A stretch of DNA of 64,000 nucleotides from Brachionus plicatilis (GCA_010279815.1 QEOQ01000206.1:1492785-1556784), one strand, 5' to 3'; counted from the first letter of the stretch, positions 10,601 to 20,417 are shown. The notes: generated by a model from the sequence alone, not told the origin. Made by a program: numbers and translations.

Positions 10601-11321
10601 TACTGTACCATCTATGGCTTGTTCTTTTGAAAAAAAGTTTTTTAAGATAAGATCAAATTTTGTAATAGCCTAAATTACAAACCTCCAAAATCAGCAGCCA
10701 ATTCCCGTGCATATTCCAGAAGCATGGCTAATAATTCTTCCGGGGTAAATTTTTGATTTCTAAATTTTAATTAAATTTTTATCATTTACATGATTTTAAA
10801 TTTACTCGTCATGTTGGAAATAAATGGTCTTGGATGTTGGATCTTCTCTAATATCGTAAAATGGATATCTGGACAAATAAGACTTAACATGAGGACTGTC
10901 TAATGATTTTCCTAAAATTTGAGTCAAATAAATGTAGGCAAATTTTGGTGTTTTGATTGACTGAGCCAAAGCCATTTCACCAAACTGTCTTTCTTCACCT
11001 CTAATTGAAACAGCTAATGGTGTTTTTCGTCTACTTTCCCTTGGAAAAAAATTAATTTAATTTAAATCAACCATCTAAATAAAGTTCAATATTTTACTTA
11101 TTTAAAACAATTTCCATTGGGACGCCTGGTTTTACGATGGCGATTTTCATAAATTCAGATCCTAAATCAACAGACATGACAGCAACACTCTCTAATAGAA
11201 ATTAATTATTAGGATTCTTGTTGAAAGATGCTTTACACATACCGGTCATTTGAGGCAAGAGTGCAAGAAAAATTAATTTCAAAAAAAGGAAAATTCTCAA
11301 TTTTGTACTAGAGAAATTCAT
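7684..11321 (-). CDS. HYOU1: Hypoxia up-regulated protein 1 (HYOU1/Grp170), ER Hsp70-family chaperone, 16 exons
   Basis: Exons (high to low): 11321-11243, 11191-11098, 11039-10806, 10759-10683, 10623-10495, 10438-10267, 10206-9808, 9745-9613, 9558-9365, 9317-9179, 9120-9060, 9003-8933, 8883-8428, 8375-8157, 8105-7748, 7715-7684. They sum to 2847 nt (948 aa plus stop), close to the vertebrate length of about 1000. A signal peptide comes first, followed by [20 protein letters not shown], the hallmark Grp170 ATPase start. [34 protein letters not shown] and [15 protein letters not shown] follow in order. Exons 11-13 encode the variable acidic, NxS/T-rich loop. The end is Grp170-like, with [14 protein letters not shown] and [13 protein letters not shown]. 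It acts in the ER lumen as a large Hsp70 and as a BiP nucleotide-exchange factor. The last small exon gives the C-terminus STDNPEL, comparable in place to the retention tail NDEL. If that intron is retained, the protein ends FFFES instead. Confidence 0.95.
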
Positions 11322-11951
11322 TATTGAGTTAAGTCCTTTGTAGTCAGTATTCCAGTTTTTTAAAAATCTAATAATTAATAATTTCTTTTTAAATTTTCAA
11401 GTATATTTTATAAAAATTGACAAAAACAAAAATTAAAAGACAAATTCAAAAAAATAATTTATCGATTTATAATTTAAAATAAAACATGTGTACAAAAATG
11501 ATTAGTTAAAACCAAAAGCATTTTTTGTCTTAAGGTCTTACGTGTTGATTTTTCTTTATCAAGAATTTGAATTTAGTTTTTAAAATTGTTGAACCCCCAA
11601 TAGCAAATGAGAGGCATGTACAGAGCAAGAGAATGTTCTCTTGATTTTTTAGATGACGTTCTTCTTTGTGTTGGGTATATTTGGAAGTATTTTTTAAAGC
11701 AATTTTCTTATTTTCAAAACTAATTTTACTTTAGGTCAAAAAATAGTGAATTTTTTATAGACGAAATTTTAAAATTTTTTTTAAGGTTATGTAAAATGAA
11801 AGTGCATTTTTTTTCAAATTTTGAATTCAATTTTGAAAATTATCTTTTTATATTTTTCACAAACATAAATTTTATTCAAACAAATAGATTTGAAAAATCC
11901 ATTCGATGGTTTTATTTTAAAATTTCTAGTTCATAAAAACATATTAATATG
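11322..11951. other. Upstream region of HYOU1
   Basis: Contains the likely promoter and 5' leader of the minus-strand chaperone gene. No ER-stress element of the CCAAT-N9-CCACG type was recognised by eye. No open frame of interest. Confidence 0.4.
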
Positions 11952-12213
11952 AAATATGAAAAAAATCGGAACTAAATTTAATAAATATATGTATATAATT
12001 GAAATTTTATTTGCTTGGTCGGATAATTTTTCCATTTTCATCTCTCGGAAGTCTCTTACGACCCCTTTTTTTACTGCTGTATTTTCTTGAGAATCTGTAT
12101 TGTTTACAACAGGCTAATGAGAGATGAAAATGGAAAAATTATCCGACCAAGCAAATAAAATTTCAATTATATACATATATTTATTAAATTTAGTTCCGAT
12201 TTTTTTCATATTT
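11952..12213. repeat. Perfect 95-bp inverted repeat with 72-bp spacer
   Basis: Bases 11952-12046 are the exact reverse complement of 12119-12213, with no mismatch over 95 bp. The spacer 12047-12118 is unrelated sequence and relatively GC-rich. There is no open frame. No target-site duplication is evident at the outer ends. A perfect match implies a recent origin, either a young foldback element or a replication- or assembly-generated inverted duplication. Confidence 0.9.
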
Positions 12214-12518
12214 TACACATAGAATAAACTCAAAAATTGGAAGAATTCTTAATTTTGACTTATAAACGAATTCGAATTTAATTCTACATTTTTTTTATTT
12301 TTTTTTTTAATTCTGGAATAAACGTCAGAAATTTATTAGAACATTAGTTAAATTTAGCTTTTATTAATAGAACATTTCTTAATTTTAACCGGAATTCTCA
12401 AAAAATTCAAAAAAATTACTTTAACATGGTTTCGATGGGAACTATTCCATATAGAATTCCGGTTAAATTTCAGGTTTATTCCTAGTATGCTGGGCAAAGG
12501 TTTACGGTATTTTAATTT
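12214..12518. repeat. Dispersed repeat related to 52080-52401
   Basis: Shares the phrase ATGGTTTCGATGG, the following TTCCATATAGAAT, flanking GTTTATTC motifs and a terminal TTTACGGTA with the region 52080-52403. The similarity is mosaic, so one copy or both are diverged. It is probably a member of the family whose termini read GTTTACGG next to TA. Confidence 0.55.
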
Positions 12519-12798
12519 TAAATATTATTCTTTATTTATGAATTTCAAAATCTATTTTTTCGAATATTAATTTTATTCTAATTATCTATTTTTCTAAAAT
12601 AATAATTTGTAAAGAGTTTATTTCTATTCTGTTTTTATTTTTTTATTTATTTTATTAAATTTTATTCTTTCTTAAAACCTGAAAAAGGCCATCTGGTCAA
12701 ACGTCATTTTAAAAAAATATTAAATCATCAATTTTAACAAAAGTCAATTTAGTGTATTATTCGTAAATTAAAGGTATTATTTGTCAAAAAATTAGTCA

Positions 12799-13533
12799 AG
12801 TCAAGTTTAAAAAAATCATCAATTAATAAATAAATTTTACCAGATACAAAAAATTAATTAAAATGAAATGACTTTTTTACTATTAGTCTCAAATTTTTCT
12901 GCAAACTTTGTACCACCCAAATTAAGTCTCTGAAAAATTTTATAAGTCTGCAAAGCACTAAATTTATTAGAAAATTACTAAAAATAAATTTCAGAATTAC
13001 TGCAGAGACTAAATTTGAGTGGCACAAAGTTTTAATCAGCTTATTCATTTTGCAGAAAAATTTTTAGACTATTAGTAAAAAAGTCATTTCATTTTTAAAT
13101 TTTTGTTTTTGTTCATTGTTACAAAATTCACAATGCCCTTAAAACTATTAATTTTCAATAAGAGTAATTAACCGGCATAAATTTTAATTAATTGTATTTT
13201 CAAAAAATTAAGTATTAAACTTTGTTCAAAAAATTTTCACCATAGTATTAGTATCATACCAGGAATAGTAATAGATGCATTCGATTCAAAGAGAGATAAG
13301 TGAAATCGTGAAGAATTTTTGGGTTCCTTTCTAGCTGAAGCATGCCATATTAGTATAGAAAATAAACTAGGAGTAAGGTAACTAAAAAAGCTATCAAAAA
13401 AAATTGGAAAAATAAAAAGTTAATGTAAAAATTAATTAATTTTTTATATTGAAAATTATTTATATGATAGATTTCTTTATTTTTTAATCTGGTAAAATTT
13501 ATTTATTAATTGATGATTTTTTTTAACTTGACT
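12799..13533. mobile_element. Nested palindromic elements
   Basis: The outer arms 12799-12844 and 13488-13533 are inverted copies (46 bp, about one mismatch). Inside the left part lies a second palindrome with arms 12860-12932 and 13003-13095, containing GAAATGACTTTTTTACTA in inverted copies. The first open frame through it is an artefact. No coding remnant is seen, so this looks like a MITE inserted beside or within another MITE. Confidence 0.7.
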
Positions 13534-14139
13534 AAATTCACAATGCCAGTTAAAAGTTCTATTTAATTAAAAAAAATAATTGTCACTTAATCTTTTAAAA
13601 TGACAACTAATACTTTAAGATGACGATTAATACATTTTATTGACAATTTTTCTAAATAAATGACGCTTTAATATGCGGCCTATTTTTATATCATTTTAAT
13701 TTTTCATAAAGCAACACATTTAAAATAATACAGAACGAAAAACTGTAATTGTTTTTTCAAAATGTGTGCATTGTGAACTCATAAAATTGTAAACTTTTCT
13801 CATTTTTGACGTGTTCAAAAAATGATTCAAAACGAAACAAAAAAGTGGATTTAAATTTTTATTCAAATTAATTTATAAATAAAAAAATAATTAAAAGATT
13901 TTTATAATTCATAGACCTTAAAAACAAAACGATAAACTAGGTGGTCGCAAATCGACGACACATGGCCCTGGCAAATCTCAGCTCCCATTTGAAAACACCA
14001 AACAGATTAATTTTGAACACAAGATTTTTAGACCACATCGAACTAAAAATAAAGACTTAACAATAAGAAAGAGAAAAAAAAAAAAAAAAAAACTATTTAT
14101 ATATTAAATTATTTAAAGTGAAAAAAAAAAACTAGACTC
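13534..14139. other. AT-rich spacer with short TGAC-type array
   Basis: 13580-13675 has four or five irregular copies of TGACRATTAATAC-like units. The remainder holds the 3' flank of the minus-strand gene at 14140, including a poly-A tract near 14072-14090. No gene recognised. Confidence 0.4.
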
Positions 14140-15081
14140 TCAATTAATCAACTGGATGTCGGCGACTTCAACTGTTTCTAATTTTCTTTCCAAATCATAC
14201 AACCGGTCACTTATTTGATTAACCTTCAAGTTAATTTGATCAAGTTTGATCATTATTTTGCTAGTTATTTGATTGGTTATTTGGGTGATCAAATTTCGGT
14301 CAGTCGGACTGAGAGAAACGGCGGCGCCGGCCAGTCCGGTCACATTTTCCAGTCCGCTGACGGTCAATTTGTTGGAGCACAGGCCGTACTCGTCCTCGAA
14401 AAACTTTCTCTTTTTGGCCATAATGGAAATCTTGTTGTCGTGGGCCAAGTAGGACTGGAGCGAGGAGCGCTTCACTTTGGGCGTCATATTTTCGCCGTTG
14501 AGAAATCCGGAATGGTTGTGAATGCCGCGCCGCTTGCCCTCCACCTCGACAAACTTGTCGCCGTCGTCGGGCTTGCTGCGTATCATGAACACATACTTGA
14601 CCCGGTTCATTTTGGGACAGAGCTTGCAGTCGCCGTTGATGCGAAGGTAAACAGTGTTGTTGCGCAGCGACTCCTCGTACACAATGTTGTTTCTTTTTTG
14701 TATGGGAACCTTGATTTTTTCGAACAATTCAACGTGTTTCTCGAAAACGCGTATGAAATTGCCGGTCAAGTAGCGAAAGGGCTTGTTCACATTTGACGTG
14801 TCCAAAATGCTGTTCTCAATCATTTGCTTGAGCTCTGAGTTCAATATTTGAAATTTGAATTGTTTGAATGTGGAGTCCTCGGTGATGTCGTTCATGTAGT
14901 CGTCGTCCATTTGGATGTCTTCGAGCACCACTTTTTGCAGGTTGGGCCCGGCGATCAGAGTCTGGCTGTTGGTCTGGGTGTGCGAAGTGGACGGCGAAAT
15001 GGCGGCGCTGAGAGCGGCCTGGGCCGGCCCGGAGCTCAGCTCGATGGCGGTGGATGTGGTGGGCTGCTCGGCGCTGTTCAT
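14140..15081 (-). CDS. GC-rich intronless protein with CxxC...HxH zinc-binding-like domain and C-terminal coiled coil
   Basis: A 313-aa frame in DNA far more GC-rich than anything nearby (the first 150 codons especially). Residues 1-45 are Ser/Thr/Ala-rich and look disordered. A globular part spans about 70-235 and contains C152-x2-C155 and H188-x-H190 (CKLC ... GIHNHSG). That spacing recalls the zinc-binding N-terminal domains of Mutator-type transposases and their relatives (FLYWCH/WRKY-GCM1 folds). Residues about 262-305 have a regular Ile/Leu heptad pattern suggesting a coiled coil and oligomerisation. No catalytic transposase domain is present. The long intact frame and distinct base use suggest a functional gene, perhaps a host protein derived from a transposase DNA-binding domain. 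The start is the first Met, at 15081; the opposite-strand frames are shadows. Confidence 0.7.
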   Translation of the reverse strand: MNSAEQPTTSTAIELSSGPAQAALSAAISPSTSHTQTNSQTLIAGPNLQKVVLEDIQMDDDYMNDITEDSTFKQFKFQILNSELKQMIENSILDTSNVNKPFRYLTGNFIRVFEKHVELFEKIKVPIQKRNNIVYEESLRNNTVYLRINGDCKLCPKMNRVKYVFMIRSKPDDGDKFVEVEGKRRGIHNHSGFLNGENMTPKVKRSSLQSYLAHDNKISIMAKKRKFFEDEYGLCSNKLTVSGLENVTGLAGAAVSLSPTDRNLITQITNQITSKIMIKLDQINLKVNQISDRLYDLERKLETVEVADIQLIN

Positions 15082-15499
15082 CTTACCTTAGTCGTGTAAG
15101 TCTGGGCTCTGTTTCAGTTCAATGAAGGAAAGTGTTTTGCTGCTCAGAAAAAGATATTTTTTTCTACCAAGTTTTAGTTTGTGCGTTCGTGTGTATGTGT
15201 AGTTTTGTTCATTTATGTTAACTTGCACATACATACACTCGCACACGTAAACAGCTTTTCGAGATGAAAATCCAAGCTAAATTATAATATGTAGACTGTA
15301 TATAAGAAAGCCATATTTATTTTGGTAATAATTTATTCATGGAGAATGCAGAGCAGAGCGGCTGAATTTGTGTCTTCGTGTAATCTGATAATTTCAAAAA
15401 TTTTCCCACACTCTGTTTTTGTCAAATTTTGTGCATTTTTACTTTGTAAAATTGACAGCTAGTTTGGAAATGTGAACTCTGTTTGTTTCACTTTTCAGC
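15082..15499. promoter_or_regulatory. Probable promoter region of the GC-rich gene at 14140-15081
   Basis: This interval is less AT-rich than the flanks. It carries alternating purine-pyrimidine stretches (GTGTGCG/GTGTATGTG near 15178-15200 and CACATACATACACTCGCACACG near 15226-15247). A TATATA motif at about 15298-15304 reads on the minus strand too and sits some 220 bp upstream of the ATG. A promoter role is inferred from position only. Confidence 0.35.
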
Positions 15500-16272
15500 A
15501 GTGATGTTGATCGATCGACATTTTGGATCATGATCTTAAAGCTGATCGAGATGATCCTAGTTTGGATCACATCCTATTCGTTGGATCATGTTCGGCTATT
15601 TATATTTTAACTGAATAAGTATTATTAAATAATTATTAAATGTAAAATGTTTAACTTTATATTTTTTATTTTCTGCACCGAATAAAAAGCAAAAAAAAAA
15701 TAAAATCAAAAGATAAAAAAAATATAAAGTTAAATATTTTACATTTAATAATTATTTAATAATACTTATCCAGTTAATATATAAATACCCGATCAATGAT
15801 CCAAACTAGGATCATCTTGATCAGTTTTAGGATCATGATCCGAATAAGTATTATTAAATAATTATTAAATGTAAATTATTTAACTTTATATTTTTTTTTA
15901 TCTTTTGATTTTATTTTTATTTTGTTTGTTATTCATAAGGAATATTAGCTCGGTACAGAAAATAAAAAATAAAATAATTTACATTTAATAATTATTTAAT
16001 AATACTTATTCGGATCATGATCTTAAAACTGATCAAGATGATCCTATTTTGGATCATTGATCGGGTATAAGGATCACATTCCATTCGTTGGATCATGATC
16101 GGCTATTTAGATATTAAATGGATAAGTATTATTAAATAATTATTAAATGTAAAATGTTTAACTTTATATTTTTTATTTTCTGCACCGAGCTAATAATCCT
16201 TATGAATAAAAAGCAAAAAAAAAATAAAATCAAAAGATAAAAAAAATATAAAGTTAAAAATTTTACATTTAA
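15500..16272. repeat. Palindromic GATC-rich repeat (left part, interrupted)
   Basis: Repeated blocks in both orientations: GGATCATGATC-type motifs, GATAAGTATTATTAAATAAT with its complement, and a block resembling a LINE 3' end (GCTCGGTACAGAAAATAAA near 15948-15968 and inverted near 16183-16200). At least four inverted copies of the ATAAGTATTATTAAATAATTA block are present. The repeat resumes after 18522, so it was split by the TA-flanked insertion. There is no coding capacity. Confidence 0.8.
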
Positions 16273-16376
16273 TACCGTAAACTCGTGCATACTACTCTAA
16301 GAGTAAAAGTGGAATTTTGGCTTTTCCTCCAATTGAAAATTGTCTTTTATTCTAATGGAAAAGGTTGAATAAGAAT

Positions 16377-16460
16377 CAGAGTTGGTCAAAAGTCAAACTT
16401 TAAAGTCAGAATCGTTAAAAGTCAAAGTCCAGACTTGACTTTGACTTTTGACCATCACTG
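16377..16460. mobile_element. 84-bp hAT-type MITE with 8-bp target duplication
   Basis: Ends CAGAGTTGGTCAAAAG and (inverted) CAGTGATGGTCAAAAG, matching the CAG-N-G-TGG type ends of hAT elements. It is flanked on both sides by ATAAGAAT (16369-16376 and 16461-16468), an 8-bp duplication as expected for hAT. The interior is only alternating AGTCAAA and TTTGACT motifs. It is very small even for a MITE. Confidence 0.85.
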
Positions 16461-16517
16461 ATAAGAATAAAAAAATTTAAAAAAATAATAATTGCTCATC
16501 GTTTTCCGATTTATAGT

Positions 16518-17533
16518 AATCTATCGCCAGTTTTTTCTATCGCCAAAAATGTAATGCCAATTATTTTATTGCCATTTTCTTAAATAAGAATCAATCGCCA
16601 AAAATAAAAATAAGGATCTAATGCCATTTTCTTAAAAAAGAATCAATCGCCAAAAATAAAAATAAGGATCTAATGCCATTTTCTTAAATAGGAACCGATT
16701 GCCGAAAAAAAATTGAACAATTTATATTTATCTTCAAAAAAAACAAACTTGACTCAACTATCTTGCAAATATAACCGTTTAACGGAAACGGAATATTGTT
16801 ATACAAAAAAAAATTATCTAGGTTACTTAACTCAGTTTCGGCACTTTGAATCAATTGAAAATGTGATATATATTTTTAAAAATTATTGAAATATTCATAA
16901 AAACAAAATTTTCTTTAAACATGAATAATAAAGTTAGTTTTATTACCAGTATATTTGGTACAACTGAACAAAAAAATGCACATCCGATCGCAATTTACGA
17001 CAATTATAGTTACTGGTGGAAGCGAGATAACAAAAAATCCACACAATTCGTTTGTATACATTTAGAGTATAAAAATGTATACAAATAAACATTTAGAGTT
17101 TTTGAATCGTTATAGAGATTTTCAAGACTATTAGTTTTTTTTAAGTTTTTTGTACTTTTTTTGTACCTAATTACCTAATTTTATCAATAATTACGTTTAT
17201 TTTTAAATAATAAAGTAATGTAAATAAAATTTTTTTCAATTAGTTCTCATTTTTTTAATCTGGGATTTTTTTTTGCTTTAAATTCCTATTTCAAAATTGG
17301 CATTAAAAAAACTGGCGATAAATTTGTAATTTATTTTTGGTGATAGAATTTTTTGGCGATAGTTTCTTAATTTATTTTTGGTGATAGAATTTTTTGGCGA
17401 TAGTTTCTTAATTTATTTTTGGTGATAGAATTTTTTGGCGATAGTTTCTTAATTTATTTTTGGCGATAGAATTTTTTGGCGATAGATTCCTGGCGATAAA
17501 AAAAATGGAAATAAAATAAACTGGCGATAGATT
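16518..17533. mobile_element. MULE-like element with inward-facing tandem arrays
   Basis: The ends are perfect inverted AATCTATCGCCAGTTT. A 52-bp-period array on the left (from 16571, 16623 and 16675) repeats the phrase with ATCGCCAAAAATAAA. A 41-bp-period array on the right (from 17361, 17402 and 17443) repeats the inverted phrase with TTTTTGGCGATAG. A FLYWCH-type coding relic lies between. No target duplication is visible, possibly because one flank is a LINE truncated at this junction. Structure and domain point to a Mutator-like non-autonomous derivative. Confidence 0.75.
16921..17088 (+). pseudogene. FLYWCH-type zinc-finger N-terminal fragment of a MULE transposase
   Basis: 55-codon frame from ATG. 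The part YDNYSYWWKRDNKKSTQFVC resembles the GYRY...K...WxC core of FLYWCH fingers, which in many invertebrate MULEs precede the transposase. The distal His ligands and the catalytic domain are missing. It lies in the centre of the array-bounded element. Confidence 0.55.
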
Positions 17534-18427
17534 CCAGAACAATGGCTTATTAAATGGAAAATGAAGATATCAGTTGAAAAGTCTTGTTCAGTAGTCTTTT
17601 CTAGGTACAAAAAAGAGAGTGATAATCTAAACTTAAAAATTTATGGAAACAGAATAGTGAGCCAAAAAGAAATCAAATTTCTAGGTATTAAATTTGATTC
17701 TAAGTTAAATTTTAATATACTGGTAGACGAAATTAAAGAACGCTGCAATAATAGGCTAAATATTATTAAGATATTGTCAAACAAAAAATGGGGTCTTAAT
17801 CAAAACACACTAGGAAATCTTTATAAATCCTTAGTCGGATCAATTTTAGATTATTCTTTTCCTTGCTTAAATTCATTTTCAGAAAATAATATCAAAAAAC
17901 TGCAAGCAATTCAGAATACAGCAGTCAGATCTATTCTTAAGTTAAAATATGATACTCCCTCCAACATCGTGCATCATGAGGCTTTTAATAAACTAAAATT
18001 ACTAACAGTCTCGAATCGGCTTTTTGAATTGAGTGAGAGATATGTTGGGACAGGACTGAGTCATTCTATTCCATTGGTTGAAAGACTGGTGAAGGAATAC
18101 AAAGAAGGTTTCGAATCAAGATATATTGAATACCCAACTCCATTGTGTAATTGCTACCTTACTATTTCTTCTTTTTTTCCTGAAACTTGAACTATTTAAA
18201 AATGTGCAACATGTAACAATCTATTCCTATTTATGTCTTTTCAATTTTCATTTTTTTAGCTTATTTACTTTATTTCGATTCTTTTTTTTTATCTCATTTT
18301 ATTAACTTTAATTTTATTTTTATTTTATTTTATTTTTATTTTATTTTTTTTATTTTTTTTTTAACTTATTCTGAAGGAGCTCTAGCTCGGTACAGAAAAC
18401 AAATAAATAAATAAATAAATAAATTCC
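17534..18427 (+). mobile_element. 5'-truncated LINE with AAAT tail
   Basis: Begins abruptly in the reverse transcriptase thumb region (QWLIKWKMKISVEKS, starting before the first Met) against the MULE-like element. It ends with GAGCTCTAGCTCGGTACAG and an (AAAT)n tail at 18398-18427. Such 5' truncation with a simple-repeat tail is typical of CR1/Jockey-like LINE copies. Confidence 0.85.
17561..18190 (+). pseudogene. LINE reverse transcriptase C-terminal region
   Basis: 209-codon open frame with KMKISVEKSC, FLGIKFDSKLNF and a C-terminal LQAIQNTAVRSILKL motif, all standard for the thumb and connection part downstream of the RT catalytic box. The catalytic box itself is absent because the copy is 5'-truncated. 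The frame has no stop, so the insertion may be fairly young. Confidence 0.85.
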
Positions 18428-18522
18428 TTATTACCTCGTTTTCCATTAGAATAAAAGACAATTTTCAATTGGAGGAAAAGCCAAAATTCCACTTTTAGAG
18501 TAGTATGCACGAGTTTACGGTA

Positions 18523-18862
18523 ATTATTTAATAATACTTATTCAGTTAATATATAAATAACCGAACATGATCCAACGAATGGATTGTGATCCTTATACCC
18601 GATCAATGATCCAAACTAGAATCATCTCGATCAGCTTTAAGATCATGATCCGGATAAGTATTATTAAATAATTATTAAATGTAAAATGTTAAACTTTATA
18701 TTTTTTTTTATCTTTTGATTTTATTTTTTTTTTGCTTTTTATTCATAAGGAATATCAGCTCGGTATAGAAAATAAAAAATTAAATAATTTACATTCAATA
18801 ATTATTTAATAATACTTATCCGGATCATGATCTTAAAGCTGATCGAGATGATCCTAGTTTGG
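18523..18862. repeat. Palindromic GATC-rich repeat (right part)
   Basis: Continuation of the 15500-16272 repeat after the insertion. The same ATAAGTATTATTAAATAATTA, GATCATGATC and CTCGGTATAGAAAATAAA blocks occur, in both orientations. It ends at the phrase GATGATCCTAGTTTGG. Confidence 0.8.
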
Positions 18863-19540
18863 TCAGAAAACATTTTTACAAGATTTAAATTTTTAATTTA
18901 TTTCAATTTTATTATTTTAAGTATTATTATTTATTTATTTAAATAATAAATAAGATAATAAAAACGGGATAAAATATTTTCGGGATAAGTTGGCAGCCAA
19001 TCCTTTTATATTTTCATTGGATAAAATCGGCAATTTTCTCTACTAATAATCAATTAAGTTTCAATTATCTAGTAACTGATAAATGACTTAATTGGTAAAT
19101 TGGTAAACTAGCTGGATGTATTTAAACGAGTAATATTAAGCAGATTAATTATAATAATATTTGTTTTTTTTATTTATTAAGCTTTAACTTCTGAGCCTCA
19201 TAGACTCGTGGACAATAAAAAAAGTTAAAATTTACAATTGTTAAAAAGAACCTTCAATTTAGAGAGGTCCAAAAATAAATTAACTGGATAAACCCTTTAT
19301 TCAAGAGTCCTGATAAAACATTAATTTTTAGGCAATATTCAATTTCTGTTACGTCAAGTATATATTTAATAATATTTAATTGAATCAATTAGACCTTGAT
19401 TTGTCCATTAAATCAATTCTCTTAATTTATTCTGCAATATTTAGGGAACAGTCATTTACGTTTAGTTTTTTGCTCACTATCTTTAGTTGCTCAAAAAAGT
19501 TGTGTTTTAATAATTTTTTTTTATACAGAGCTTTTAAATG
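18863..19540. other. AT-rich spacer
   Basis: No open frame or family motif recognised. The right end probably belongs to the 3' part of the minus-strand LINE remnant that follows. Confidence 0.35.
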
Positions 19541-20417
19541 CTAATAAATCTCGTTCGTCAAACAATTCATTTTTATTTGTTTATGGAGAAAAAATTTGTA
19601 CTTTAAATACAACTTTTTACTGATCTCAATTTTGAGACATTTAAAAAGAGGCATTGTTCTTACGGATTTGCTTAGTCCAATTGAGCGTTTTATCAATATG
19701 TTCTGTCGTGAGTTGAACGATTCAATTGTTTCATTCATATGATAAAATTCTAAGCCATACCGAAATATTGACTGAGAGTATTACTTGAATATGAATCCAA
19801 TTGTCTTTGGGTTTAATCTATTGAGTTACAACCCAAATAGTACAACGAATACAAGCTTTTCTCAACTTTAGAGAATTTTTTTCCATAAAATCATCCATAA
19901 ATTCTTTCTCACCTATTGAAAATCCTGAACATACCATACTATCACTCTGAGGTGTTGCATGGTTGCCCATCATGATACTTTTCTCTTTATAAATCTGACC
20001 AAAGGTAAATAAATAAGACTTTTGGGGATCAGATTTCATTTTCCAATTATCAGCGTACTCGTCACAGACTCCGATTAAGATATTCAGATGAGACCTGGTA
20101 CGGCTCATTAAGAGGATATCATCACAATATGCAACAATTAACACATTTTTTGTTCAATTTTTGCTCCAATGTTCAAATAAATGCATTCTTCTATCAGTTC
20201 ATTTATGAAAAAAATTAACAAAAAGCCAAACCTGATTCCTCCTTATTTAACGCCTTGTGTTAAAGGCCTGTGAACGTTTATCTTTGATTCGGTTTATCTT
20301 GGATTTTGAATAGTATGATAATAGAGATCTCCATATCAATTCGTCTTCTCTTGTTCGTAACTTATTGAATAATCCTAGGCGCCATAGTTTGTTAAATGCA
20401 TTAATTCCATCTAAACT
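19541..20417 (-). pseudogene. LINE reverse transcriptase remnant with AYCDD box
   Basis: Reading leftward from 20417: a DGINAFNKLW segment (first catalytic region), a decayed TQG...GGI...FINELI block near 20230-20290, then VAYCDDILLMS (the catalytic YxDD-type box, here CDD) at about 20105-20140. WKMKSDPQKS follows, and RRSIGLSK-like, SVRTMPLFKCLKIE motifs appear at 19541-19738. Frameshifts and stops separate the blocks. The CDD variant also occurs in the fragment at 27.7 kb, so the two belong to one clade that differs from the FADD LINEs here. Confidence 0.8.

Larger units (their letters stand above)
16275..18520. mobile_element. 2.25-kb TA-flanked TIR element, itself a host of nested insertions
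   Basis: Terminal inverted repeats of about 82-88 bp begin CCGTAAACTCGTGCATACTA (16275-16362 and 18439-18520, one 6-bp indel). The flanking palindromic repeat, intact elsewhere in the window, reads ACATTTAATAATTATTT, and here it is split as ACATTTAA-TA / TA-ATTATTT. The insertion therefore duplicated TA, as Tc1/mariner-superfamily elements do. The interior holds no transposase of its own. It contains a hAT MITE, a FLYWCH-bearing element and a truncated LINE. Confidence 0.85.

Noticed and set aside
12854..13048. 64-codon minus frame
   Set aside because: Lies entirely in a palindromic MITE-like element.
14215..15099. 193- and 83-codon plus-strand frames opposite the GC-rich gene
   Set aside because: GC-rich DNA has few stops on either strand. 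The minus-strand frame has the zinc-like motif, the coiled coil and a continuous length of 313 aa.
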